This document shows positions 57,439-64,000 of a DNA stretch of 64,000 nt, piece by piece. Below the pieces are notes generated by a model, which was not told the origin of the DNA, did no database searches, and saw nothing but the letters and a program-made list of their open reading frames with translations. This DNA comes from an uncultured bacterium. Lineage in GTDB: Bacteria > Actinomycetota > Coriobacteriia > Coriobacteriales > Coriobacteriaceae. Where the stretch lies: positions 1 through 64,000 of the forward strand of contig CAJMRE010000001.1 of assembly GCA_905215755.1 (NCBI GenBank). The letters run 5' to 3'. The position numbers and the translations under genes were made by a program. The stretch's first letter is position 1. The number at the start of each line of letters is the position of its first letter.

Positions 57439-59182
57439 GGCGGACCATCTCCTTGGTAATGCGAACGATATCGGTGACCTCGCTCACCTGCGCAAAAGCG
57501 GGGGAGACGGAGGATGCCAAGCGGCGCGAGAGTTCAATGACCTGGGGCGGCTCCACGTAGGCACGCTGCATGAGCTCAATATTCGAGAACAGCTCGTGCG
57601 TGCGTCCGCGGTCGAGGATACGGCCGTCGGCCATCACAACGATACGTTCGGCAAAGTCGGAAACGACTTCCATATCGTGGCAGACCATGATTACGGCGCA
57701 GCCGCGCTCGGCCATGGTGCGTACCGTTTCCATGACGGTCATGCACTCACGGTAGTCAAGGCCGCTCGTGGGTTCGTCGAGTACTACGATCTTGGGCTCT
57801 ACGACCACGACGGAGGCGAGCGCCACCATTTGTCGCTGGCCGCGCGAAAGCGAGAAGGGCGCCTCGTCGGCGGGCAGGCCAAAGCGGTCGATGACGAGCT
57901 GAGCACGACGCAGGGCCTCGGCGCGGTCGATGCCGGCAAGCTCCAGTCCAAAAGCGACCTCGTCGAGCACGGTATCCTTGCAGATCTGGCGGTCGGGGTT
58001 TTGGAAGAGCGTTGCGACCTCGCGGGCGATGCGACTTGTGGGGACCGCGGCGGTGTCCAGGCCCGTAACGCGCACGCTGCCCGAGGCAGGCTTAAGCAGG
58101 CCCGTGAGCAGTTTGGTAAGCGTAGTCTTGCCGGCGCCGTTTTGGCCGACGATGCCCACGAGCTCGCCGGGGTAGAGGGTCAGGTTGAGGTCGTGGACGG
58201 CAGCGCCGCCGTTGGGGTAGGCAAACTCAACGTGATCGAAGGTGAGCACGGGCTCGGCGTCCTTGGCGTGCGGGCGCAGCGACGGTGCGTGCGGTGAGCC
58301 GGCGGGCGCTTGGGTGTCGCTAGCAGCGCGTGCGGGGTCGACGATGCCCGAAATCAGACGCTCTGCTTCGTCGACATCCAAGCAAGGGGTTCCGTTTGCC
58401 AGGCCATCGGCCTCGAGACTATTGAAGATGCGTGTGACGCGGGGGCAGTCGACGCCGATGGTGCGGAGCTCATCGGTATGCGCAAAGACCTCGTGCGGCT
58501 CGCCCTGCAGCGCGATTTCGCCATGGTTGAGCACGAGCACGCGGTTGCAGTACTCCGAGAGCAGGGCGACCTTTTGCTCAACGACGACGATGGTGATGCC
58601 GAGTGCGCGGTTTGCCTCACGCAGGGTCTCGAAGACCAGCGTGGAGCTGGCTGGGTCGAGTGCTGCGGTGGGCTCGTCGAGCACCAGTACGCGGGGGCGC
58701 ATGGCGAGGATGGCGGCGATGGCCACCTTTTGCTTCTGTCCGCCCGAGAGGGTGGCGATCTCGCGGTCGCGCAGGTCGCTGATACCGACGGTCTCGAGCG
58801 TCTCGTTTACACGCTGCTCGATCTGGTCGTGAGGGACGCCAAAGTTCTCCAGGCCAAAGAGCATCTCGTCCTCGACGACCGAAGCGACCATCTGCGTGTC
58901 GATATCCTGCAGCACACTGCCGACGATTTGCGACACGTCGGTGAGCGAGGCTTCGCAGGTGTCGTGGCCGTCAACCATGACGGCCCCAAAGAACGTTCCG
59001 GTGTAGTGGTGGGGCACGGCACCCGACAGGCAGGCGGCAAGCGTGGACTTGCCGGCGCCCGAGGGCCCGATGATGCCGATGAAATCTCCCTTGTTCACGC
59101 TGAGCGAGATGTGGCTGAGCGCCTGCTCGGTCTGCGTGCCATAGGAGAACGAGACATCGTCGACGTTGATGATCGTTTCCAT
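57431..59182 (-). CDS. ecfA: ECF transporter ATPase, two cassettes in one chain
   Basis: A 583-aa fusion of both ECF ATPases. Cassette 1: Walker A GPSGAGKST, Q-loop LQDIDTQMV, signature LSGGQKQKV, Walker B VLVLDEPTAALD. Cassette 2: GQNGAGKTT, LFQNPDRQI, signature LSRGQRQMV, IVVLDEPTSGLD, switch His in MVCHDME. The linker is residues about 270-315. Cassette 1 has a switch Gln (VVVEQK) in place of His, so the sites may be unequal. Follows the S component by 214 bp filled with repeats. Confidence 0.93.
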   Translation of the reverse strand: METIINVDDVSFSYGTQTEQALSHISLSVNKGDFIGIIGPSGAGKSTLAACLSGAVPHHYTGTFFGAVMVDGHDTCEASLTDVSQIVGSVLQDIDTQMVASVVEDEMLFGLENFGVPHDQIEQRVNETLETVGISDLRDREIATLSGGQKQKVAIAAILAMRPRVLVLDEPTAALDPASSTLVFETLREANRALGITIVVVEQKVALLSEYCNRVLVLNHGEIALQGEPHEVFAHTDELRTIGVDCPRVTRIFNSLEADGLANGTPCLDVDEAERLISGIVDPARAASDTQAPAGSPHAPSLRPHAKDAEPVLTFDHVEFAYPNGGAAVHDLNLTLYPGELVGIVGQNGAGKTTLTKLLTGLLKPASGSVRVTGLDTAAVPTSRIAREVATLFQNPDRQICKDTVLDEVAFGLELAGIDRAEALRRAQLVIDRFGLPADEAPFSLSRGQRQMVALASVVVVEPKIVVLDEPTSGLDYRECMTVMETVRTMAERGCAVIMVCHDMEVVSDFAERIVVMADGRILDRGRTHELFSNIELMQRAYVEPPQVIELSRRLASSVSPAFAQVSEVTDIVRITKEMVRRG

Positions 59183-59201
59183 GGATACCTTTCATAGCTA
59201 T

Positions 59202-59270
59202 TGGGGACGTTCTTAAATGACCAGTTGTTTAAGACCGTCCCCAAAAAAGCTCGTTGTTTGGGACGGTCTT
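59202..59270. repeat. GGGGACG(G)TCTTAAA inverted repeat cluster
   Basis: TGGGGACGTTCTTAAA (59202-59217) faces TTTAAGACCGTCCCCA (59228-59243); a third related arm, TTTGGGACGGTCTTTGG, follows at 59256-59272. REP-like, between ecfA and the S component gene. Confidence 0.6.
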
Positions 59271-59290
59271 TGGTGGTGAAGCACGGAGAC

Positions 59291-59389
59291 GGCTTTACGA
59301 GGGGCCCCAGGTTGGCGCGAAAGAGGAGCGAAGCGTACTTGGGCACGCGAGCGACGAATGAACGCCAAGATGGGGTGGCTCGTAAAGCC
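59291..59389 (-). repeat. 99-nt structured intergenic element, copy 2
   Basis: On the minus strand outer arms GGCTTTACGAG / CTCGTAAAGCC (perfect 11 bp), then CCCCA/TGGGG, TTGGCG/CGCCAA and an apical GCGTGC/GTACGC hairpin. The core matches the element at 21185-21284; the arms differ but keep pairing. It lies 7 nt after the S component stop. Confidence 0.75.
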
Positions 59390-59396
59390 GAGCGGG

Positions 59397-59969
59397 TTAG
59401 TTGAGCTTAAGGGCCTTCTGGATGGGCAAGTAGAGGGCACCGACCAGAATGGCGTTAAAGACGGCGGTCATGGCGACGACAGGCAGCATGGCGGCAGCGA
59501 GCTCGCCCACCACGCCGAGCATTGCCATCTTGATGATCATGAAGATAACGCCCGAGACAAAGGTGGTCACGAAGGTGGCGACAATGGCGACGACAGGCTT
59601 AACTTGACCGTTCTTGCCGGCGGCGTTGACGATGGCGGCCATAAGCATGGCGGCGATGCCCTCGGCGGCAAAATCGATGAACGGCGAGGTGGTGGTGATC
59701 TGGATCACGGCGGCCGAGATAAGGCCGATCACGAGCGCCTGACCGATGTTGGGGCGAACGACCAGGATGGTGAGGCAGAAGGCCGAGATGATGAACTCGG
59801 GGCTGATCATGCCGCCCGAGATGCCCGAGATGGCCTTACCGACGGTGAAGTTGAGGATGAAGCCGGCGGCAAGCAGGATGGCGAGCAGGACAAGGGCGCG
59901 GACATCGAGCTTGCCGCGGTCGGCGGTCTGGACGGTACGGGGCTGGGTGGCGGTGGTGTTCTGGGACAT
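59397..59969 (-). CDS. ECF transporter substrate-binding (S) component, TrpP-like
   Basis: A 190-aa membrane protein with about six helices after a short polar N-terminus. The order of its motifs (GGMISPEFIISAFCLTILVV, RPNIGQALVIGLISAAVIQI, then PFIDFAAEGIAAMLMA) resembles the tryptophan transporter TrpP (YhaG) of Bacillus. A leader peptide with three Trp codons and a terminator precedes it, which makes tryptophan, or a molecule derived from it, the likely substrate. AAAGGA precedes the ATG at 59969. The energising subunits EcfA and EcfT follow. Confidence 0.82.
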   Translation of the reverse strand: MSQNTTATQPRTVQTADRGKLDVRALVLLAILLAAGFILNFTVGKAISGISGGMISPEFIISAFCLTILVVRPNIGQALVIGLISAAVIQITTTSPFIDFAAEGIAAMLMAAIVNAAGKNGQVKPVVAIVATFVTTFVSGVIFMIIKMAMLGVVGELAAAMLPVVAMTAVFNAILVGALYLPIQKALKLN

Positions 59970-60014
59970 GGTGAAAATCCTTTCGGAAGGGGGTGTAAGA
60001 GAAAAGCGGAGGCG

Positions 60015-60142
60015 CGTGATGCGAATGCGATCGGGCTCGAGATAGAAAAAGGCCCCCGGTCGAAACCGGAGGCCTTCCAATCACCTAGAGCGCAAAAACA
60101 GGCGTGAGGGACTCACCGTCGACCGATCGTATTCGCATCACG
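60015..60142 (-). promoter_or_regulatory. Trp attenuator structure in the S-component leader
   Basis: A 20-nt stretch just behind the Trp codons (60123-60142) pairs with 60015-60034 at 19 of 20 positions, enclosing the terminator. The heptamer CGGTCGA at the end of the leader frame (60119-60125) is complementary to TCGACCG in the loop and 3-prime arm of the terminator (60057-60063), a possible antiterminator. A GTGAG/CTCAC hairpin sits at the leader stop codon. Confidence 0.65.
60046..60078 (-). terminator. Attenuator terminator
   Basis: On the minus strand AAGGCCTCCGGT / ACCGGGGGCCTT, loop TTCG, followed by TTTCT. It lies between the leader peptide and the S component. Confidence 0.85.
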
Positions 60143-60181
60143 CCACCACCAGTTGTTGAGAGACTTCATCGTGTTCTTCAT
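60113..60181 (-). CDS. Trp-rich leader peptide
   Basis: A 22-codon frame with AAAGGAG before the ATG at 60181. Residues 11-13 are three consecutive tryptophans (codons at 60143-60151), then RDANTIGRR and TGA. As in trp operon leaders, ribosome stalling at the Trp codons should report tryptophan supply to the terminator behind. Too short for most gene finders. Confidence 0.85.
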   Translation of the reverse strand: MKNTMKSLNNWWWRDANTIGRR

Positions 60182-60239
60182 ATCGGTGGCTCCTTTCGTG
60201 ATGCCGTGGCGCAGTAGCACCTGATTGCTGTTGCGCTGC

Positions 60240-60289
60240 ACTATAGCACAGCAAAGTGTTTGCGGGGAAATCTTTTTTGAAAAGATTTC
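60240..60289 (-). promoter_or_regulatory. Promoter and 23-bp palindrome before the Trp leader
   Basis: An extended -10 box TGCTATAGT (minus strand; 60240-60245 for the hexamer) starts the leader. The palindrome GAAATCTTTT-TTG-AAAAGATTTC (60267-60289) lies at and upstream of the -35 position; operator or end hairpin. From 60182 to 60376 no gene is seen; a GAGCGGG/CCCGCTC hairpin at about 60318-60361 may end the dipeptidase transcript coming from the left side. Confidence 0.5.
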
Positions 60290-60376
60290 AGGCGGGTTTC
60301 CCGTCGGTCAATAAGAGCGGGCTAAGCGGGTGAGGTGACTCATGTGCCCCGCCCGCTCAGCTAGGACATGAGGGTC

Positions 60377-62180
60377 TTAGGCCTTCTTGCGACGATAGAT
60401 CACGTAGGCGCAGACACCGATGATGACGACGGCGCCAACGGCCATGGCGGCCATGTTGTTGCCCTCGGACTTCTCCTCGGCGGCCTCTTCCTCTTCGGCC
60501 TCGGGCTCGGCCACGTCCTCATCGGAAAGGGCCTCGTCGGCGTAGGTGATGGACTCGACCAGGCAGTCGTTGTCAGCATCGTAGTCACTCGGGACGAACT
60601 CCTCGGAGAAATCGCCCTCCTTGAGGTAGTCGCGCATCTCCTCGAGCATGGCCTTGCACTTAACATAGGTGTTCTTGGTTGCAGCCTTGCCGGCCTTGTT
60701 GGCCAGGGCGGTACGGGCCTCGGTGCCTTCTTCGGCCTGCATGGCCTCGTCGACGGTCAGGTTCTGCTCGATGAGTTCCTTCTGCAGGGCGTCGAGATAG
60801 GCGCGGACGCCGGTGGCGCAGTGGTCGCGGTTCTCATAGGCGAGCGTGTTGATGTCCATGAGGACGTAGTTGATGGAGTTCTTGGGCTCCTCGTTGTTCA
60901 CGACGTCTTCCTCTTCGCAGTGATCGAAGGAGACATCCTGATCGCTGAAGTAGGGGCTGACCTCGGTGAGCAGTGCGGAGTAGAAGGGGATGGCGACGGA
61001 GAATTCGGCGTTGGAGAGCATCTCCCACTGAATGGTCGCGATCTCGGGGTCCATGCCCTGACGGATCTGGAAGGTGTGGATCTCGGTGTTGCGGTTGGAG
61101 CCGATGGCATAGGCGCCGTCGGTGTTGGCGTTGAGGCCGGCGACATTCTCGCCGCGAGCGGCGAAGGAACGAATCATCTCAAAGGTGTTCCAGTCGGACT
61201 TGCCGGGCTGGAAGAACAGCGGCTGCATCTCGTGGACCAGGGCGCCGGTCGTGGCGCGAGCCTCTTCGCGCTCGTCCTTGACGATCTCGTAGTCGGTGCC
61301 CTCGGCAAGCGGAGCCATGAAGTAATCACGACCCTGGATATAGCGCGACCACTGGTGCATACCGGCCTCGCTAATCTCCTCGCCGTAGGTCTTGGCGACG
61401 TCGAACTTGCCGTCGGTGTACTCGGCAAAGCCCTTCTCCTTAGGCATGGACTCGATGCCTTCGGAATGGAGACAGTTCTCGGTGTCATCGAGGTCGACGT
61501 TATAGGTGAGGTTGCCGATGTTGGGGTTGAGCGAGGCGATGTCATCGGCGAGCTTCATAGCAATCCACTGATGGCCGGAAAGCGCGGCGAACAACCAGGT
61601 CTCGGTGCTGTCGGCGATGATGATCTGGTCGTTGGAGCAGACGCCCTGCTCGTCGATCAGGCTGCCGATGAGCTCGACGCCCTCGCGGGCCGTGGCGCTC
61701 TCGCCCAGGATGACGCTGGCATAGCTGTATTCGCCAATGCCAGTCTCCTCGGTGATGGGGTCGGCCTCTTCGGCCTTCTCGTTATAGGAGGTGCTCAGCG
61801 TGGCAGAGCAGGAGACGCCCTTCTCGTTGATGCCTGCCTCGGAATATGCGTCGTAGCGATCTTCCCACTGCGAGGGGTTGTCGCGAACGAAGGTGTAGCG
61901 GTAGGTTGCGCCCCTTGGACTTGTACTCAAAACCGGACTCGACCGAGGTGTACTCGTTGCCGTCCTTGTGTGCGGGCTCAATGCCAAAGTGCTTGACATA
62001 GCGCGGACCGAAGTCCTCGGAACGGCCGTAGTACGTGTTGCCGTCTGCCGTGAGCTTGCTGCCCATGTAGATCTGGGTGCAGGCGAGTGCCGAAGTCGGC
62101 ATGGCCATGATGGCCGTTGCTCCAAACGCAAGGCCGCAGCCGAGCTTTTTGAGCGTGTTGACAGGATGAGTAAACCTCAT
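60377..62180 (-). pseudogene. C69-family dipeptidase, surface-anchored, with one frameshift
   Basis: Full-length apart from one error, about 600 codons. The N-terminal frame (ATG 62180 behind GGGAGGG) gives a signal peptide and the mature start CTQIYMGSKLTADGNTYYGR, whose cysteine is the expected N-terminal nucleophile. The frame breaks at a run of four C (61911-61914). Removing one restores ATYRYTFVRDNPSQWEDRYD and the rest, including SCSATLSTSY, EYSYASVILGESATAREG and the C-terminal acidic stalk with membrane helix AAMAVGAVVIIGVCAYVIY and RRKKA tail. It may be a true pseudogene, a phase-variable gene or a sequencing error. Confidence 0.8.
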
Positions 62181-62400
62181 AATCCCTCCCAACCGTTGAA
62201 ACCCCGCGGAACCGTGCAGGATTTCAGCTAATAAATACATCTATTAGCCTATAGGAAGTCTCAATAGTATTCATCTATTTCGATGAAATACTCGATGAGC
62301 GTCCTAAAATATGCGATGAGCGGACAAGAATACTCATTATCTAGCTTTATTTAAATAAAGACGCCCTGCAATTACTGTACCTGAATAAAGCGCCTTGCAC
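62181..62400. promoter_or_regulatory. AT-rich operator cluster before the dipeptidase
   Basis: Four symmetrical or repeated sites: CTAATA...TATTAG (62228-62247), the 27-bp AGTATTCATC...GATGAAATACT (62266-62292), the perfect 16-bp palindrome CTTTATTTAAATAAAG (62345-62360), and direct repeats AATAAAGACGCCCTGCA / AATAAAGCGCCTTGCA starting at 62354 and 62385. No gene is seen in these bases, which are much richer in AT than the surroundings. Confidence 0.55.
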
Positions 62401-62410
62401 GGGGCACAAA

Positions 62411-62453
62411 GAAAAATCCCCCGCTGTCGTGCAAATGCATAAACAACAGGGGA
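62411..62453 (-). terminator. Terminator of the DAG-kinase-like/microprotein operon
   Basis: On the minus strand CCCCTGT...ACAGCGGGGG followed by ATTTTTC, 36 nt after the microprotein stop. Confidence 0.65.
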
Positions 62454-62488
62454 GACGATAATTGGATGAATATCATACCAATGTGGAA

Positions 62489-62581
62489 TTACTTCTTCCG
62501 GCGGTGGATCACGTTAATCGCATAGCCGACGAGCATGGCCAGAACAATGACGATAAAGCCGAGCAGGGGATTGTCGTTCAT
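62489..62581 (-). CDS. 30-aa single-pass membrane microprotein
   Basis: A 30-codon frame: N-terminal NDNPLLG, a hydrophobic helix of about 19 residues (FIVIVLAMLVGYAINVI) and the basic end HRRKK. AGGAGG stands 4 nt before the ATG at 62581, and the gene begins 9 nt after the stop of the DAG-kinase-like gene on the same strand. The topology (positive C-terminus inside) fits a small regulatory subunit of a membrane complex. Confidence 0.65.
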   Translation of the reverse strand: MNDNPLLGFIVIVLAMLVGYAINVIHRRKK

Positions 62582-62590
62582 GGGGTCCTC

Positions 62591-63508
62591 CTATTTTCCG
62601 AGCGGGGAGAATTCGTCGACGATGAGGTCGAGGCATTGCGGAAGCGCGCGGGCTCCAAAGACGCCCGAGTTGCTGGAGATGATCTCGCCATCGAACTGCA
62701 TGCCCAGCGACGGCGTGCAGGTGATTTTGGCTTCCTTGGTCTGGATGATCTTGAACTGCGGACGGCCGAGCACCTTGCCGGCGGGGTCGAGCGCGGCGGT
62801 GATCACAGTGGGCAGGAGCTGGACGGTTTTTACGGGCTCGATGACCGCGATGTCGACCATGCCGTCGTTCATGCGGCAGTCGGGGAACAGGTTGATGTCG
62901 TTTTGAATGACCGAGGTGTTGCCGGCCATGCAGCAGATGCCATCGAGCTCCTCGACAATGCCGTCATGCTCAATCGTAAAATGCGCCACCGTGGGGTTGG
63001 GTGTGGCGAGCGCCGACAGGAAATAGGCGATCTCGCCGATGTCGTTTTTGGCGGGGGCGGCCTTCATCATGATCTCGGCGTCGAAGCCCGAGCCGGCGAT
63101 GATGATAAAGCCGTGGCGCTTCTCGTTGCCGTTCTCGTCGAGCCAAAAGAGCTCGCCCATGTCCACTTTGACCGTGCGACCGGCGCGGCAAGCCTTGGCA
63201 AGCGCCGCTGCCTCGGGGGCATTGCCGATGTTGTTGAAGAACAGGCAGGCTGTGCCGGAGGGGAAGACGAGCGTGGGGACACCGCATCCGCGCATCTGGT
63301 CGAGCACGTTGGAGACGGTGCCGTCGCCGCCCGAAACGACCACGCGATCAAACTCGCGCACGTCTGCCACGGCGTCCTCGGGCTCCATGCCATCGCCGAT
63401 AAAACGCATCACGACCTCGTCGCCGCCCTGCGCGAGGGCGTGCGTGAATGCGTAGATTTCATCTGAGCTGGGGCCCGATGCCGGGTTGTGGATGATAAGG
63501 CAGCGCAT
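62591..63508 (-). CDS. Diacylglycerol kinase-family lipid kinase
   Basis: A 305-aa protein of the DagK/YegS family. NPASG at the start binds nucleotide, VVVSGGDGTVSNVLDQM (near residue 57) is the catalytic glycine-rich loop, FPSGTACLFFNN and GSGFDAEIM follow; the usual GT-N-D stretch is GTACLFFNNIG, a variant. Such enzymes recycle diacylglycerol or make lipid precursors at the membrane. The start is the ATG at 63508. Cotranscribed with the microprotein downstream. Confidence 0.87.
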   Translation of the reverse strand: MRCLIIHNPASGPSSDEIYAFTHALAQGGDEVVMRFIGDGMEPEDAVADVREFDRVVVSGGDGTVSNVLDQMRGCGVPTLVFPSGTACLFFNNIGNAPEAAALAKACRAGRTVKVDMGELFWLDENGNEKRHGFIIIAGSGFDAEIMMKAAPAKNDIGEIAYFLSALATPNPTVAHFTIEHDGIVEELDGICCMAGNTSVIQNDINLFPDCRMNDGMVDIAVIEPVKTVQLLPTVITAALDPAGKVLGRPQFKIIQTKEAKITCTPSLGMQFDGEIISSNSGVFGARALPQCLDLIVDEFSPLGK

Positions 63509-63606
63509 ACTTACGTTCCCGTTCTGTGACTAACCGAGTATAGTTGTAAGGCAATGCCGATATCCTACCCGTGTTTTTCGGGCCTAACCTTATTCGATGG
63601 GTTGAT

Positions 63607-64000
63607 ATGTACATTTCCACACATCAGGCTCTACTCGACTTTTGCCAGCGCGCCCGTGAGTTCGACGCGATTGCCGTCGATACCGAGTTTTTGCGCGAGC
63701 GCACGTTCCATCCGCGCCTGTGCTTGGTTCAGATTGCCACCCCTGCCGAGAGCGTCGCGGTCGATCCTTTGGTGATCGACGACCTGTCGCCGCTTGCCGA
63801 GCTTATGGCCGACGAGAGCGTGACTAAGGTCTTCCACGCCTGCTCGCAGGATATGGAGGTCATGCTCCATACCGTGGGCGTGCTGCCGCGTCCCATTTTT
63901 GACACGCAGGCGGCCGCCGCCTTTTTGGGCGAGCGCCAGCAGATTTCCTACGGCGCGCTCGTGCAGACGTTTTGTGGCGTCTCATTGCCCAAGACCGAGT
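63607..64000 (+). CDS. rnd: Ribonuclease D, N-terminal part
   Basis: 3-prime exonuclease of tRNA and stable RNA maturation; 131 residues are visible before the window ends. The DEDD motifs are AVDTEFLRERTFHPRLCLVQI (Exo I, Asp and Glu near residue 24) and VFHACSQDMEVM (Exo II Asp near 80), with FDTQAAAAFLG following, typical of RNase D. Confidence 0.9.
   Translation, partial: MYISTHQALLDFCQRAREFDAIAVDTEFLRERTFHPRLCLVQIATPAESVAVDPLVIDDLSPLAELMADESVTKVFHACSQDMEVMLHTVGVLPRPIFDTQAAAAFLGERQQISYGALVQTFCGVSLPKTE

Noticed and set aside
1..64000. tRNA, rRNA genes or CRISPR arrays
   Set aside because: Intergenic regions were read for T-loop-like motifs and for regularly spaced repeats; none was convincing. 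A covariance-model scan would settle it.

Overview
The window looks like a chromosomal segment of a high-GC, anaerobic gut actinobacterium of the class Coriobacteriia, most like Collinsella. This is inferred from the character of the proteins: acetylase-type lysine genes, lactate dehydrogenase, ECF transporters, a fructosamine operon, and a D-aspartate ligase/aspartate racemase pair. It also rests on dispersed short intergenic repeats. I found no rRNA, tRNA or CRISPR array. No database search was possible, so family calls rest on motif recognition.

Layout. 0-3 kb: end of an SOS-linked Y-family polymerase, a degenerate alcohol-dehydrogenase domain, and pgi. 3.2-6.1 kb: an isolated leftward cluster of a VirD4-like ATPase, a ClpP-like protease and an unknown protein. 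6.8-9.2 kb: deoC and two HAD phosphatases. 9.3-16.1 kb: a regulated operon for Amadori compounds (GntR regulator, YfcC-type carrier, amidohydrolase, FrlC-like epimerase, FrlB deglycase, FrlD kinase), whose product glucose 6-phosphate is the substrate of Pgi. 16-22.7 kb: a 223-bp inverted-repeat element, tatD, tcdA, a candidate small RNA, sdpR/sdpI and ettA. 22.8-30.8 kb: a surface protein, nadE, an aminotransferase, ldh, an alpha/beta hydrolase and a nucleoid-associated protein.

30.9-36.3 kb is a lysine block. A lysine riboswitch precedes an in-frame lysA-dapA fusion, dapB and dapH, with a divergent M20 deacetylase. With the aminotransferase at 26.1 kb, this makes a nearly complete acetylase branch of diaminopimelate/lysine synthesis.

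From about 37.1 to 49.6 kb lies an accessory island richer in AGG/AGA codons than its surroundings. Its left half is a graveyard (DUF4143 ATPase, membrane regulator, IS30-like transposase and phage remnants) holding a CopG-YfbU protein. Its right half is a defence island: an XRE/Abi_C pair, type III restriction-modification (mod, res), a frameshifted small gene, an Mrr-type modification-dependent nuclease, a 42-aa/188-aa membrane pair and an Abi_2-like protein.

49.7-64 kb returns to backbone: a lipoprotein with a hairpin-masked ribosome site, a membrane Ser/Thr kinase, a coiled-coil cell-wall hydrolase, a MOSC protein, D-Asp ligase and aspartate racemase, and an ECF transporter. The S component of that transporter is preceded by a classical Trp-codon leader-peptide attenuator, pointing to tryptophan uptake. 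The window ends with a frameshifted C69 dipeptidase, a 30-aa membrane microprotein, a DAG-kinase-family protein and the start of RNase D. The most notable signals are the Trp attenuator, the lysA-dapA fusion, two copies of a 100-nt intergenic element with compensatory base changes, and the 223-bp element with 26-bp perfect ends.
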